Assembly (NCBI RefSeq): GCF_016861975.1
Contig: NZ_BOMB01000027.1
Location: 1-64,000, forward strand
Direction: 5' to 3'
Length of the DNA stretch: 64,000 nucleotides
Source: Actinocatenispora rupis
GTDB taxonomy: Bacteria; Actinomycetota; Actinomycetes; Mycobacteriales; Micromonosporaceae
The notes beneath the pieces are model-generated. The model ran no database searches. It worked only from the letters and a program-made list of their open reading frames with translations, and was not told where the DNA came from. Position numbers and translations under genes: made by a program. Numbering within the stretch: the stretch's first letter is position 1; every line of letters begins with the position of its first letter. Shown here piece after piece: positions 16,888-26,196 of this stretch.

Positions 16888-17745
16888 GTGGTCGGCATGA
16901 GCGAGACCGACACCCCGGCACGCCCGGCGTACGACGAGCCGCGGGCGCGGTTCCGGGACCTGCTGGCGGCGGAGTGGCTGCGGTTCCGGTCGCTGCGGTC
17001 GACCCGGTGGGGCGTCCTGCTGAGCGCCGTCGTCGTGATCGGCATGAACGTGAACGCCGCGTTCGCCGACTACCGCAACTGGCCGCACTACGACGCCAAC
17101 CTCCGACACCAGTTCGTACCGGGCTGGGCGATGAACGACGCGTTCAGCAACGGTGCCGCGTTCGTGCTGGTGTTGACGGTGGGCACGCTCGGCGCGCTGA
17201 CCATCGTCAGCGACTACGCCAGCGGGCTCGCCCGCACCACGTTCGCCGCGGTACCGGCGCGCCGGTCGGTCGTGGCCGCCAAGGCCGCCGTGCTCACCGC
17301 GATCATGACCACGTACGGTGCGGTCGTCTCGGTCGTGTCGTTCCTTGCCACGCAAGCGATCCTGGCCGGTCGCGGCGCCGGCCTGACCCTCGCGTACCCG
17401 GAGGCGGGGCGGGCGGTGGTCGCCTCGGCGCTGCTGGCGCCGGTGTGCGCGCTGGTCGGGCTCGGGCTCGGCGCGGTCGTCCGGCACACCGCGGGCAGCG
17501 TGGTCGCCGCGGTCGCCGTCCTTCTCCTGCTGCCGAACCTGATCGACCAGAAACACCGCGTCACCGCCGCGGTCGTACACGCGCTGCCGCTGTCCGCGTG
17601 GCAACGGCTGTCCGAGCCGGGCGTCGTACCGTTTCCCGGAAACCCTTATCCGGCAACGGTTCCGGCCTCATGGCTGGTGTACGGGGCGTGGGCGCTCGCC
17701 GGTGTCGTCGCCGCCGTCCTCGTCGTGCACCGGCGGGACCTGTGA
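16888..17745 (+). CDS. ABC-2-type transporter permease subunit
   Basis: The product is 285 aa with about six hydrophobic helices. The start LLAAEWLRFRSLRSTRWG is typical of ABC-2 permeases, and LTIVSDYASGLARTTFAAVPARR carries the conserved EYxxGTIR-like element. GTG at 16888 has a GGGGGA box about 9 nt upstream; the ATG at 16897 is an alternative. It is divergent from the kinase/regulator pair, a common arrangement for regulated ABC exporters. No ATP-binding subunit lies next to it, so it must use one encoded elsewhere or be an orphan. Confidence 0.85.
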   Translation: MVGMSETDTPARPAYDEPRARFRDLLAAEWLRFRSLRSTRWGVLLSAVVVIGMNVNAAFADYRNWPHYDANLRHQFVPGWAMNDAFSNGAAFVLVLTVGTLGALTIVSDYASGLARTTFAAVPARRSVVAAKAAVLTAIMTTYGAVVSVVSFLATQAILAGRGAGLTLAYPEAGRAVVASALLAPVCALVGLGLGAVVRHTAGSVVAAVAVLLLLPNLIDQKHRVTAAVVHALPLSAWQRLSEPGVVPFPGNPYPATVPASWLVYGAWALAGVVAAVLVVHRRDL

Positions 17746-18204
17746 CGGCAGCGTCAGCGTGAGCCGCACGTCCTCCTCGACGTACCCGAGGGCGGCGTAG
17801 AAGGCGCGGGCGGTGGCGTTCGCGGCGCCCGTCTCCAGCGTCACCCGGCGCAGCCCCCGGCCCGCCGCCCACTCGTGTACGGCGGCCATCAACGCGCGCC
17901 CGACGCCCGTACGTCCCGCGTCGGCGGCGACCGCCAGCTCCCCCACGTACCCGTCGCGTTCGCCGGTGAAGTGCCGGCGTTCCGCGGCGTGCACGAACCC
18001 GACGAGCGCGCCGTCCCGTACGGCGACCCAGATCGGCTCCGTACCGGCGATCGCGTCGGCGACCCAACCGGTCACCGCGACCGCGACGGCCGCCTGGTCC
18101 CGCCACGGCGCCACCCCGACGGTCAGCCGGTACGCCAGCGCGCGCACCGCGTCGGCGTCGCCCGGTGCGTACCGGCGGACGGTGGTGGGCACGGTTCCCG
18201 GCAT
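17668..18204 (-). CDS. GNAT-family N-acetyltransferase
   Basis: The product is 178 aa. The acetyl-CoA-binding motif A is GELAVAADAGRTGVGRALMAA (Q/RxxGxG/A), followed by motif B NATARAFYAALGYVEED. The last ~25 residues are a charged, Pro-rich tail. The 3' 78 bp overlap the end of the convergent ABC permease gene, which is unusual; the tail may be a recent stop-codon loss. The substrate is unknown. Confidence 0.87.
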   Translation of the reverse strand: MPGTVPTTVRRYAPGDADAVRALAYRLTVGVAPWRDQAAVAVAVTGWVADAIAGTEPIWVAVRDGALVGFVHAAERRHFTGERDGYVGELAVAADAGRTGVGRALMAAVHEWAAGRGLRRVTLETGAANATARAFYAALGYVEEDVRLTLTLPSQVPPVHDEDGGDDTGERPRPVHQP

Positions 18205-18340
18205 GGCCGCGAGTCTGGCACGGCGCCCGGCCGCAGGTAAATCGAACGCGTCACCGTCAGGTCATGCGGTGTTCGCCCTGGCCCGGTAGGACCGGGGACA
18301 TGGCCGCACGGCGGCGATCCCCCACGTACGGAGGTTGGCG

Positions 18341-19930
18341 GTGTCTCAGCGGGACAGGGAGGCGACGGCGGTGAGTCGGCGCGCGCTCGTGCGCGGTGCG
18401 CTGCTGGCCGGCGGTGCCCTCGCGGTACCGGTGCTGGGCGGTCGGCGCGCGTCGGGCGCACCGGCGCTGGTCCGGTCGGGTCGACCGGTACTGACGCACG
18501 GCACGCAGGTCGGCGACGTCGAGTACGGCACCGGGACGGTGTGGACGCGGGCGGACAAGCCGGCGCGGATGGTCGTGGAGGTGTCGACCGACCCGGGGTT
18601 CCGGCGGGTGCGGCGGGTCCGCGGCCCGCTGCTCACCCCGGACACCGACCTGACCGGAAAGGCCGTGCTGCACGGCCTTCCGGACGGGCGCGACATCCAC
18701 TACCGGGTCACCGCGGTCGATCCGGACGACGACACGCTCGCCTCGGAGCCGCTCACCGGCCGGTTCCGTACGGTGCCGGCGAAGCCGCGGGACGTCTCGT
18801 TCCTGTGGTCCGGCGACCTCGGCGGCCAGGGGTGGGGCATCGACCCGTCGCGCGGCGGGTACCGGATCTTCGACGCGATGCGGTCTCTCGACCCGGACTT
18901 CTACCTCTGCAACGGCGACAACGTGTACGCCGACGACCCGTTCGAGTCGCAGGTGACCCTGCCGGACGGCAGCCTGTGGCGGAACATCGTCACGCCGGAG
19001 AAGTCGAAGGTCGCGGAGACGCTGGCGGAGTACCGCGGCCAGTACAAGTACAACCTGCTGGACGAGCCGCTGCGCCGGTTCTACGCGCAGGTCGCGCAGG
19101 TGCAGCAGTGGGACGACCACGAGACCCACAACAACTGGTACCCGGGCGAGCTGCTCGACGACGACCAGTACACGGAGAAGCGCGTCGACGTGCTGAAGTA
19201 CCGGGCGCGGCAGGCGTGGCACGAGTACACGCCGATCACGCCGAAGTACGACAAGGACGGCCGGATCTACCGGGTGCTGCACCACGGGCCGCTGCTCGAC
19301 GTGTTCGTGCTCGACATGCGCTGGTACCGGGACGCGAACTCGACCGACCGGCAGGACTTCAACGACGGCGGCATCCTCGGCCGCGAGCAGGCCGAGTGGC
19401 TCAAGCGCGAGCTGGCCGCGTCGAAGGCCACCTGGAAGGTCATCTCGAACGACATGCCGCTCGGCATCGTCGTCAAGGACGGCACCGAGGGCAAGCCGAA
19501 CTTCGAGGCGGTGTCCCAGGGGGACAACGGAAAGCCGCTCGGCCGCGAACTCCAGATCGCCGAGATCCTGTCGTTCCTCAAGCGCGAGGACATCCGCAAC
19601 GTGGTGTGGCTGACCACCGACGTGCACTACACCGCCGCGCAGTACTTCGACCCGGCGAAGGCCGCGTTCACCGACTTCAACCCGTTCTGGCAGTTCGTGT
19701 CCGGGCCGCTCAACGCGGGCTCGTTCCCGGCCGGCGCCATCGACGGTACGTTCGGCTGCCAGCAGGTGTTCCTGAAGTCGCCGGCCACCGCGAACGCGTC
19801 GCCGGCCACCGAGTACCAGTTCTTCGGGCAGGTGTCGATCGACGCGGCCTCCCGCGAGCTGACCGTACGGCTGCGCGACAACTCGGGTGCGGTGCTGTGG
19901 ACCCGGGCGATTCCGCCGCACCGCCGCTGA
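18341..19930 (+). CDS. PhoD-like alkaline phosphatase, Tat-exported
   Basis: The product is 529 aa. A twin-arginine signal (SRRALVRGALLAGGALAVPVL) directs folded export. A Fn3-like N-terminal PhoD domain (THGTQVGDVEYGTGTVWTRAD) precedes the metallophosphatase domain: SGDLGGQG, CNGDNVYADD, WDDHETHNN, and VWLTTDVHYTAA near the C-terminus. These supply the Fe/Ca-type PhoD ligands. GTG at 18341 is chosen because GGAGG lies 6 nt upstream; a TTG at 18335 is the longer alternative. Likely role: phosphomono- or diester hydrolysis for phosphate supply. No Pho box was identified. Confidence 0.92.
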   Translation: MSQRDREATAVSRRALVRGALLAGGALAVPVLGGRRASGAPALVRSGRPVLTHGTQVGDVEYGTGTVWTRADKPARMVVEVSTDPGFRRVRRVRGPLLTPDTDLTGKAVLHGLPDGRDIHYRVTAVDPDDDTLASEPLTGRFRTVPAKPRDVSFLWSGDLGGQGWGIDPSRGGYRIFDAMRSLDPDFYLCNGDNVYADDPFESQVTLPDGSLWRNIVTPEKSKVAETLAEYRGQYKYNLLDEPLRRFYAQVAQVQQWDDHETHNNWYPGELLDDDQYTEKRVDVLKYRARQAWHEYTPITPKYDKDGRIYRVLHHGPLLDVFVLDMRWYRDANSTDRQDFNDGGILGREQAEWLKRELAASKATWKVISNDMPLGIVVKDGTEGKPNFEAVSQGDNGKPLGRELQIAEILSFLKREDIRNVVWLTTDVHYTAAQYFDPAKAAFTDFNPFWQFVSGPLNAGSFPAGAIDGTFGCQQVFLKSPATANASPATEYQFFGQVSIDAASRELTVRLRDNSGAVLWTRAIPPHRR

Positions 19931-19949
19931 GCCGGGGTAGCCTGCGCAG

Positions 19950-20873
19950 GTGGCTGACGACGCGGTGACGACGGGTCCGGAGCACACCGACGAGCCCGTA
20001 CGGGTGGGGCTGGTCGGCGCCGGCCCGTGGGCGACGATGACGCAGGCGCCGATGCTGACCGGCGGGCCGGAGACCCGGCTCGTCGGGGTGTGGGCGCGGC
20101 GGGCGGAGGCCGCCCGCGAGCTGGCCGAGCCGTACGGGGTGCCCGCGTTCACCGAGTACGGTGCGCTGCTCGACGAGTGCGAGGCCGTCGCGTTCGCCGT
20201 ACCGCCGGACGTGCAGGCGCGGATGGCGACCGAGGCGGCCCGCGCCGGCAAGGCCGTCCTGCTGGACAAGCCGATCGGCCTGACGCTCGCGGAGGCCGCC
20301 GGGCTCGCCGAGGCGATCGACTCGGCCGGCGTGGTCAGCCAGCTCATGCTCAGCAACCGGTACCGGCCGCGGATCCGCGAGTTCCTGGCCCGGGCGGCGC
20401 GGTTCGACACGCTCGGCGCGCAGGCCCGGCAGATCACCCGGGCGTTCGTGGCGGGACCGTTCGCGTTCGGCTGGCGCCTGGAGTACGGGGTGCTGCACGA
20501 CGTCGCGCCGCACTCGCTGGACCTGCTGGACGCCGCCGTCGGCAAGATCGACCGGGTGCACGCCACCGGCGACACGCGGCGCTGGGTGGCGCTCACCCTC
20601 GAACACACGAACGGCGCGGTCAGCCAGCTCGCCCTCACCGGCGAGGTACCCGAGGGCGGGTACACCGAGCTGGCCATGTTCGGCCCGGCGGGCGAGCTCC
20701 GCCTCGACTTCCGCGACCTGGCCGGCGACGAGGCCGACTCCGCCGCCGGCTGGGCCACGGTACGACGCGAGTTCGCGGCGGCGGTCCGCTCGGGCCGACC
20801 GCACGCGCTCGACGTACACCGGGGGCTGCACCTGCAGCGGCTCATCGACCAGGCCCTCGCCGGCCTGCGCTGA
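19950..20873 (+). CDS. Gfo/Idh/MocA-family oxidoreductase
   Basis: The product is 307 aa. The N-terminal Rossmann fold has VGLVGAGPWATM (GxGxxA variant, residues ~18-30). A DKPIG motif in VLLDKPIGLTLAEA corresponds to the EKP signature of the family. The C-terminal alpha/beta domain contains LHDVAPHSLDLLDAAVG, where a catalytic His is expected. These enzymes oxidise sugars, inositols or related alcohols with NAD(P); the substrate cannot be read. It begins 19 bp after phoD and may be co-transcribed with it. Confidence 0.88.
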   Translation: MADDAVTTGPEHTDEPVRVGLVGAGPWATMTQAPMLTGGPETRLVGVWARRAEAARELAEPYGVPAFTEYGALLDECEAVAFAVPPDVQARMATEAARAGKAVLLDKPIGLTLAEAAGLAEAIDSAGVVSQLMLSNRYRPRIREFLARAARFDTLGAQARQITRAFVAGPFAFGWRLEYGVLHDVAPHSLDLLDAAVGKIDRVHATGDTRRWVALTLEHTNGAVSQLALTGEVPEGGYTELAMFGPAGELRLDFRDLAGDEADSAAGWATVRREFAAAVRSGRPHALDVHRGLHLQRLIDQALAGLR

Positions 20874-20882
20874 CGCACCGCA

Positions 20883-20932
20883 GACGGCCCGCCCCGCGGC
20901 GCACCGGCCAGCGGCGTGCCAGCCGGGCCGTC
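20883..20932. terminator. Inverted repeat between convergent genes
   Basis: GACGGCCCG (20883-20891) pairs perfectly with CGGGCCGTC (20924-20932) across a GC-rich loop, between the stops of the convergent Gfo/Idh and MDR genes. It is a plausible bidirectional terminator stem with no clear U-tract. Confidence 0.4.
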
Positions 20933-20944
20933 CGCCAGCCGGCG

Positions 20945-21856
20945 TCAGGAGACGTCGAGGACGGCCTTGCCGCGTACCCGACGGGCGGTCAGCGCGTCGG
21001 CGGCCGCGCCGATCCGGGTCCAGTCGCCGCGCCAGTCGACCTGCGGGTCGATCGCGCCGTCCGCCAGCAGCCCCACCAGGTACGCCAGGTCGTCGGCGAG
21101 ATCCGTACCGAGCTGGAAGGACTCCAGCCGGCGGCGTGCCGGGGCGCCGAGGGTCGAGCCGCGCGGGAAGACGGTGTCCTCGCCGGACGCGGCGCCGATC
21201 GACTGCACCGACGCGTCCGAACCGAGCAGCGCGAACGCCTGCGCCAAGGCCGGACCGCCGACGGTGTCGAGCGTGCCGCCGAGCGTACCGGTGATCTGGT
21301 CGAGGTCGGTGACGATCTCGTCGGCGCCCAGCTCGGTCAGGCCGGCGCCGCGGGCGGCACTGCCGACCTGCGCGATCACGTACGCCCCGGCGCGCGCGGC
21401 GAGCTGCACCGCGAACCGGCCCACCCCGCCGGACGCGCCGGTGACGAGGACGCGGCGGCCGACCAGCGGCCCGAGCCGGCGCACCGCGCGCAGTGCCGTA
21501 CCGGCGGCGACCGGCAGCGCGGACGCGGCACCCAGGTCCACCCCGTCCGGTACCGGCGCGAGGTTGCTGGTGTCGGCGGCGCGCAGCTCGGCCCAGGCCG
21601 CGCCGTACCCGAAGGTGAGGACGCGGGTGCCGGCGGCGGGGCCGGTGCCGTCGGCGGCCGGGGCGACGACGACGCCCGCCGCGTCCCACCCGGGTACGGT
21701 GCCGGCCGGTCGGCCGGCGAGACCGGTGAGTTCGCCGCGGTTGAGCGACACCGCCGCGACCCGTACGAGGGCCTGGCCGGGAGCTGGTACGGGGTCGGGC
21801 GCCTCGCCGAGGCCGATGCCCGCCGCTGTCGAAGGATCCACCACGAGTGCTCGCAT
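20945..21856 (-). CDS. Zinc-independent MDR alcohol dehydrogenase/quinone oxidoreductase-like
   Basis: The product is 303 aa. It has a GroES-like N-terminus ([33 protein letters not shown]) and an NADPH-binding Rossmann domain with [18 protein letters not shown]. Zinc-ligand cysteines are absent, as in the quinone-oxidoreductase branch. It is convergent with the Gfo/Idh gene and divergent from coaA. The substrate is unknown. Confidence 0.9.
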   Translation of the reverse strand: MRALVVDPSTAAGIGLGEAPDPVPAPGQALVRVAAVSLNRGELTGLAGRPAGTVPGWDAAGVVVAPAADGTGPAAGTRVLTFGYGAAWAELRAADTSNLAPVPDGVDLGAASALPVAAGTALRAVRRLGPLVGRRVLVTGASGGVGRFAVQLAARAGAYVIAQVGSAARGAGLTELGADEIVTDLDQITGTLGGTLDTVGGPALAQAFALLGSDASVQSIGAASGEDTVFPRGSTLGAPARRRLESFQLGTDLADDLAYLVGLLADGAIDPQVDWRGDWTRIGAAADALTARRVRGKAVLDVS

Positions 21857-21964
21857 GCACCACCCAACCGACGACCGCGCGGATTATTCCGGGTAGGGGA
21901 CGAGCCACGAACAGTCACGCGGCCGGGGTGATTTCGCACACCGGGCAACCCCGCCGCGCGGCCG

Positions 21965-22909
21965 GTGGCGCGTACCCGGTTCACTGTCGGCGTGTCCAAC
22001 CAGACCCCGTACGTGGAGCTGAGCCGCGCGCAATGGCGCACGCTGCGCAGGTCCACGCCGATGCGGCTGACCGCGGACGAACTGAGCGGCATGCAGGGCC
22101 TCGGCGACGTCGTGTCGCTCGACGAGGTCGCCGACGTGTACCTGCCGCTGTCCCGGCTGCTGAACCTCCAGGTGTCCGCCCGGCAACGGCTCAACCAGGC
22201 CACGTCCGTGTTCCTGGGCGAGCCGCCGAGCCGGGTGCCGTTCGTGATCGGCATCGCCGGCAGCGTGGCGGTCGGCAAGTCGACCATCGCCCGGCTGCTG
22301 CGCACCCTGCTCGCGCAGTGGCCGGACCATCCGCGCGTCGACCTGATCACCACCGACGGCTTCCTCCACCCGAACGCCGAGCTGAAGCGCCGCGGTCTGA
22401 TGGAGCGCAAGGGTTTCCCGGAGAGCTACGACCGGCGCGCGCTGGTCCGGTTCGTCTCGGACGTGAAGTCCGGCCGCCCCGAGGTGGCCGCACCGGTCTA
22501 CTCGCACCTCACGTACGACATCGTGCCGGGGGAGAAGCGGGTCGTGCGGCAGCCGGACATCCTGCTCGTCGAGGGCCTGAACGTGCTGCAGCCGGCGCCC
22601 CGGCTCGCCGTCTCCGACCTCTTCGACTTCTCCCTGTACGTGGACGCGCACACCGACGACATCCGCCGCTGGTACGTGGAGCGGTTCCTGCAACTGCGGG
22701 AGACGGCGTTCGCCGACCCGGCCTCGTTCTTCCACCGGTTCGCGGTGCTGTCGGACGCGGAGGCGGTCGAGACGGCGACCGGGATCTGGGCCGCCATCAA
22801 CGAACCCAACCTGGTCGAGAACATCCGCCCGACCCGCCCGCGCGCCACCCTGGTGCTCCAGAAGGGCCCCGACCACGCCGTCGCCCGGGTACGCCTGCGC
22901 AAGCTCTGA
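21965..22909 (+). CDS. coaA: Type I pantothenate kinase
   Basis: The enzyme phosphorylates pantothenate with ATP, the first and controlling step of coenzyme A synthesis. The product is 314 aa; an internal GTG at 21992 would give 305 aa, closer to the family norm. It has P-loop [55 protein letters not shown], and the C-terminal [18 protein letters not shown]. All are characteristic of the E. coli-type CoaA that is feedback-inhibited by CoA. It stands alone and is divergent from the MDR gene. Confidence 0.96.
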   Translation: MARTRFTVGVSNQTPYVELSRAQWRTLRRSTPMRLTADELSGMQGLGDVVSLDEVADVYLPLSRLLNLQVSARQRLNQATSVFLGEPPSRVPFVIGIAGSVAVGKSTIARLLRTLLAQWPDHPRVDLITTDGFLHPNAELKRRGLMERKGFPESYDRRALVRFVSDVKSGRPEVAAPVYSHLTYDIVPGEKRVVRQPDILLVEGLNVLQPAPRLAVSDLFDFSLYVDAHTDDIRRWYVERFLQLRETAFADPASFFHRFAVLSDAEAVETATGIWAAINEPNLVENIRPTRPRATLVLQKGPDHAVARVRLRKL

Positions 22910-22964
22910 CCGCCGCGCGAAAGCACGTTGTCCGCCGGTGCGGCGCGGCGCTAGCGTCGCCGGC

Positions 22965-23405
22965 GTGGACGAGCTGGCGGAGATCCTCGGCGCACCCGTC
23001 GTCCGGTACTCGACCGAGCCGGTGTCGAGCGCCGGCGCCGGCACCGTCGCGGTGGAGCGGGTGACCGGGACGACCACCGCCGGCCCGTTCCGCCTGGTAC
23101 GCAAGCGGATCCGGCCGCCGGTGGGCGCCCGCGCCGCCGCCGCCGACGACCCCCACCACGTCACCTACTGGCGGCGCGAGGCCCACGCGTACCGGTCGGG
23201 GCTGCTGCCGGCGACCGGCCTCGTCGCACCGGAATGCGTTGCGGTACACGAGGATCCGGCCGAGATCCGGCTCTGGACGCGCGAGGTCACCGCACCGCCC
23301 GCGTACTCCTGGCCCGAGTCCCGGTACGCGCGCGCTGGCCGCCGTACCGATCGGGTGACCCGGGTGCCGGTTCGAACATGTGTTCGATATAGTCGCAGGT
23401 CATGA
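22965..23405 (+). pseudogene. Truncated phosphotransferase-like fragment
   Basis: The GTG-initiated frame gives ~125 plausible residues resembling the N-lobe of actinobacterial phosphotransferases: FRLVRKRIRPP, HHVTYWRREAHAYRSGLL, APECVAVHEDPAEIRLWTREV. After residue ~125 the sequence turns into an Arg-rich tail, and the catalytic HGD/DFG-like half is missing because the next gene starts at 23402. It is probably a deletion remnant; a short functional protein is less likely. Confidence 0.5.
23372..23387. promoter_or_regulatory. LexA (SOS) box
   Basis: TCGAACATGTGTTCGA matches the actinobacterial LexA consensus TCGAAC-N4-GTTCGA exactly. A -10-like TATAGT (23388-23393) abuts it, so bound LexA would block the promoter. 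The next ATG is 15 nt downstream of the box. Confidence 0.88.
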
Positions 23406-23614
23406 CGGTAGTACGGGCCTGGTGGAACGGCCGGCACGACGGCGACGCGCGCGAGCAAGTCGCCATCCACGAGACCGGCGGACGCTGGCGCGTCGACCAC
23501 CTCGGACCGCACGGCCGCTGCGAGTACGTGACGTGCCTGACCTCGGCGCAGGCCGACGCCGAGGCCGCCCGCTTCCTCGCCCGCGGCGCCGCCTGGCGAC
23601 CCCTGTCGCACTGA
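23402..23614 (+). CDS. LexA-controlled 70-aa protein of unknown function
   Basis: The protein is small, compact and probably beta-rich: WWNGRHDGDAREQVAIHETGGRWRV gives way to HLGPHGRCEYVTCLTSAQADAEAARFLARG. It has no signal peptide or membrane helix. A pair of cysteines (RCEYVTC) and several histidines could bind a metal, which is speculation. With TATAGT ending at 23393 the transcript would have almost no leader. The perfect SOS box predicts strong DNA-damage induction and a role in repair, checkpoint or prophage-like response. I do not recognise a named family. Confidence 0.8.
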   Translation: MTVVRAWWNGRHDGDAREQVAIHETGGRWRVDHLGPHGRCEYVTCLTSAQADAEAARFLARGAAWRPLSH

Positions 23615-23709
23615 GACGGCGCCGCGCGAGTACCACCGGACGACCCGCCGGGACGGTACGGCGGCCGGACGGCGCCGGCCGGTCCGGCACACGAGGTCGG
23701 GCGGCGCGG

Positions 23710-24357
23710 TCAGGTGGTGCGGCGCCAGTGGCCGAAGATGCCGGGCAGGGCGTCGAGGGTGCGCTCCAGCTCGGCGTACAGCGCGCGCGGGTCCAGTTCG
23801 CCCGGCTCGTTCCGCTGACACGTACTCGCCACCTGGAGCGCGGCGTCGAACACCGCGGCGGCGAGCCGGGGGCGCGGGTCGGCCACCGGGTCGACGCCCT
23901 CGCGTTCGGCGACGATCGCGGCGATCTGCGCCTCCCGGTCGGCGACCCGGCGCAGGTGCGTCGCGTGCAACGACGGCGTACGCACGATCAGGTCGAAGGT
24001 CTGGCCGAGCGCCCGCAGCCGGCGCGGCCCCGACTCGTCGTCGGCGTACCCGGAGAAGACGCTGCCCATCGCGGCGCGCATCGCGGTCATCGGCGTCTCC
24101 CGCCGGGGACGCGCGCGCAGTGCCGCGGCGAAGCTGTCCTGCGCCTCGTCGAGGGGCGCGAGGGCCACCTCGTCCTTGTTCGCGAAGTACCGGAAGAGGG
24201 TGCGCTGGGAGACGTCGACGGCCTCGGCAATCTGGCCGGTCGTGGTCCCCTCGTACCCCTGGGCGGCGAAGAGTCGCTGCGCCGACGCGATCAGCGCGTC
24301 CCGGGTCTGCTGCTTCTTCCGCTCGCGCAGGCCACTCACCGTTGCCGCTCCGACCAC
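23710..24357 (-). CDS. TetR/AcrR-family repressor of the adjacent efflux pump
   Basis: The product is 215 aa. The HTH starts with RERKKQQTRDALIASAQRLF and continues GQIAEAVDVSQRTLFRYFANK (~30-60). The C-terminal domain is helical, with QVASTCQRNEPGELDPRALYAELERTL near the end. It is divergent from a DHA2 MFS pump with a TGTCAG-N3-CTGACA operator between them, a classical drug-efflux repressor layout. The GTG at 24357 follows a GGAGG at about 10 nt; a GTG at 24339 is also possible. Confidence 0.9.
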   Translation of the reverse strand: MVGAATVSGLRERKKQQTRDALIASAQRLFAAQGYEGTTTGQIAEAVDVSQRTLFRYFANKDEVALAPLDEAQDSFAAALRARPRRETPMTAMRAAMGSVFSGYADDESGPRRLRALGQTFDLIVRTPSLHATHLRRVADREAQIAAIVAEREGVDPVADPRPRLAAAVFDAALQVASTCQRNEPGELDPRALYAELERTLDALPGIFGHWRRTT

Positions 24358-24422
24358 GTCGTCGCCACCTCCGACAGGCGAGTCTAGCCGTCAGCGACGG
24401 TCATCTGTCTCACATTGTCACT

Positions 24423-24437
24423 TGTCAGCGACTGACA
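24423..24437. promoter_or_regulatory. TetR-type operator at the MFS promoter
   Basis: TGTCAG, CGA, CTGACA: a perfect 6-3-6 repeat 45 bp upstream of the MFS start. The half-site is identical to the one at 14254-14272. Confidence 0.65.
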
Positions 24438-24481
24438 CTAAAATCCTCCCGGGGGTACGACTCGATCACCTGGGGGAGCAC

Positions 24482-26062
24482 GTGAGCACCACGGTCGCCG
24501 GCGCGCCGGCAACGACAGGACAGGCGACCGGCCGCGGCGGTCCCTGGGCCACGCTGGTCGCCGTCGCGCTCGGCGTCGTCATGGTCGCGCTCGACGGCAC
24601 GATCGTCGCCATCGCCAACCCGGCCATCGGCAAGTCGCTCGACGCGTCGCTCCCCGACCTCCAGTGGATCACCAACGGATACCTGTTGGCGCTGGCCGTC
24701 TTCCTCGTCACCGCCGGCAAGCTCGGCGACCGCTTCGGCCACAAGAGCACGTACCTCACGGGTGTGATCGGCTTCGCCGCCACCTCCGCGGTCATCGGCC
24801 TGTCCCACAACATCGGCCTCATCATCGCCTTCCGCGTACTCCAGGGCGTGTTCGGCGCGCTCCTCCAGCCGGCCGCGCTCGGCCTGCTGCGCAGCGCGTT
24901 CCCGGCCAACCGGCTCAACATCGCGATCGGCATCTGGGGCGCCGCGATCGGCGTCTCCACCGCCGCCGGCCCGATCGTCGGCGGCCTGCTCGTCGAGCAC
25001 GTCAGCTGGCAGTCCGTCTTCTTCATCAACGTTCCGGTCGGTGTCGTCGCGCTCGCCGTCGGCCTGCTCGTCCTGCCGCGCAACCGCGCCGTCGACCGCG
25101 ACTCCCGTACCGACGTGCCCGGGATCGCGCTGCTGTCGGTCGCGATGTTCGCGCTGGTGTTCGGCGTCATCAAGGCGTCCGACTTCGGCTGGTCGAGCTG
25201 GCGGACCATCGGGCTGTTCGCCGGCGCGCTCGCGTTCGGCGTGCTGTTCGTCATCCGCGAGCGGTACGCGGCGCACCCGTTGCTGCCGCTCAGCCTCTTC
25301 CGCTCGGTACCGCTGTCGATCGGCACCGCGCTGATGATGCTGATGGCGTTCGCGATGTTCGGCGCCCTCTTCTTCGTCACGTTCTACCTGCAACTCGTCG
25401 ACGGGCTCAGCCCGGTCGAGAGCGGCGTACGCATCCTGCCGATGACCGCGGGCATGGTGTTCGGCTCACCGATCGCCGGCATCCTCATCGGCAAGGTCGG
25501 CCCGCGGTTCCCCGTCGCCGCCGGCATGGCGGGTGTGGCCGTCGCGCTGTTCGGCCTCTCCCGGCTGCCGCTCGACGCCGGCGCGGGCACCACCTCGATC
25601 TGGTTCGTACTGCTCGGTCTCGGCCTGTCCGTCGTCATGGTCGGCGCCACCGAGGTCATCGTCGGCAACGCACCGGTCGAACTGTCCGGCGTCGCGTCCG
25701 GGCTCCAGCAGTCCGCCATGCAGGTCGGCGGCGCCCTCGGCACCGCCGTACTCGGTGCCCTGATGACCGCCAGGGTCGGCAACGTCCTCAATGGACACTG
25801 GACCGACCAGCACCTGCCGAAGCTCACCCCCGACCAGGTCGACCAGGCCAAGAAGGCCGTCGCCGGCGGCGTCGCCCCCATCCCGGAGCACGCCGACGCC
25901 GGCCTAGCCGCCGCGATCACCAAGGCCACCAACCTGTCCTTCCTCGACGGGATGCACCTCGCGTTCACCGTCGCGGCGGCCGTCGGCGTGGTCGCGGTCG
26001 TCCTCGCCCTCTTCGTCTCCCGCCCCAAAAACCCCGCCACCACCCACACCCCGCACATCTGA
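24482..26062 (+). CDS. DHA2-family MFS multidrug efflux transporter (14 TM)
   Basis: The product is 526 aa with about 14 hydrophobic helices. Signatures of the EmrB/QacA (DHA2) family are present: LDGTIVAIANPAIG in TM1, QWITNGYLLALAVFL, GKLGDRFGHK in loop 2-3, and AAGPIVGGLL (motif C, antiporter). It probably exports drugs in exchange for protons. The GTG at 24482 follows GGGGGAG at a good distance. Its expression should be controlled by the divergent TetR. Confidence 0.93.
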   Translation: MSTTVAGAPATTGQATGRGGPWATLVAVALGVVMVALDGTIVAIANPAIGKSLDASLPDLQWITNGYLLALAVFLVTAGKLGDRFGHKSTYLTGVIGFAATSAVIGLSHNIGLIIAFRVLQGVFGALLQPAALGLLRSAFPANRLNIAIGIWGAAIGVSTAAGPIVGGLLVEHVSWQSVFFINVPVGVVALAVGLLVLPRNRAVDRDSRTDVPGIALLSVAMFALVFGVIKASDFGWSSWRTIGLFAGALAFGVLFVIRERYAAHPLLPLSLFRSVPLSIGTALMMLMAFAMFGALFFVTFYLQLVDGLSPVESGVRILPMTAGMVFGSPIAGILIGKVGPRFPVAAGMAGVAVALFGLSRLPLDAGAGTTSIWFVLLGLGLSVVMVGATEVIVGNAPVELSGVASGLQQSAMQVGGALGTAVLGALMTARVGNVLNGHWTDQHLPKLTPDQVDQAKKAVAGGVAPIPEHADAGLAAAITKATNLSFLDGMHLAFTVAAAVGVVAVVLALFVSRPKNPATTHTPHI

Positions 26063-26196
26063 CCCACCGGGTACTCGCTGCGCATCGGCACGCGGGGTTG
26101 GTTGGTGGCGGGCGCGTACCGGGGCCGCACGGGTGTGGTTGAGCCGTTGCGGGAAACGAGCGCCGGTCGACCGCGGAACCCCGGCGCGCGTACGCC

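Noticed and set aside
14941-17604. A single 887-codon minus-strand frame
   Set aside because: Only its 3' part (response regulator, 14941-15597) is coding. Upstream it is an Arg/Gly-rich artefact antisense to or out of frame with the kinase and permease genes.
18257-20878. An 873-codon minus-strand frame opposite phoD and the Gfo/Idh gene
   Set aside because: No domain is visible; composition is typical of an antisense shadow.
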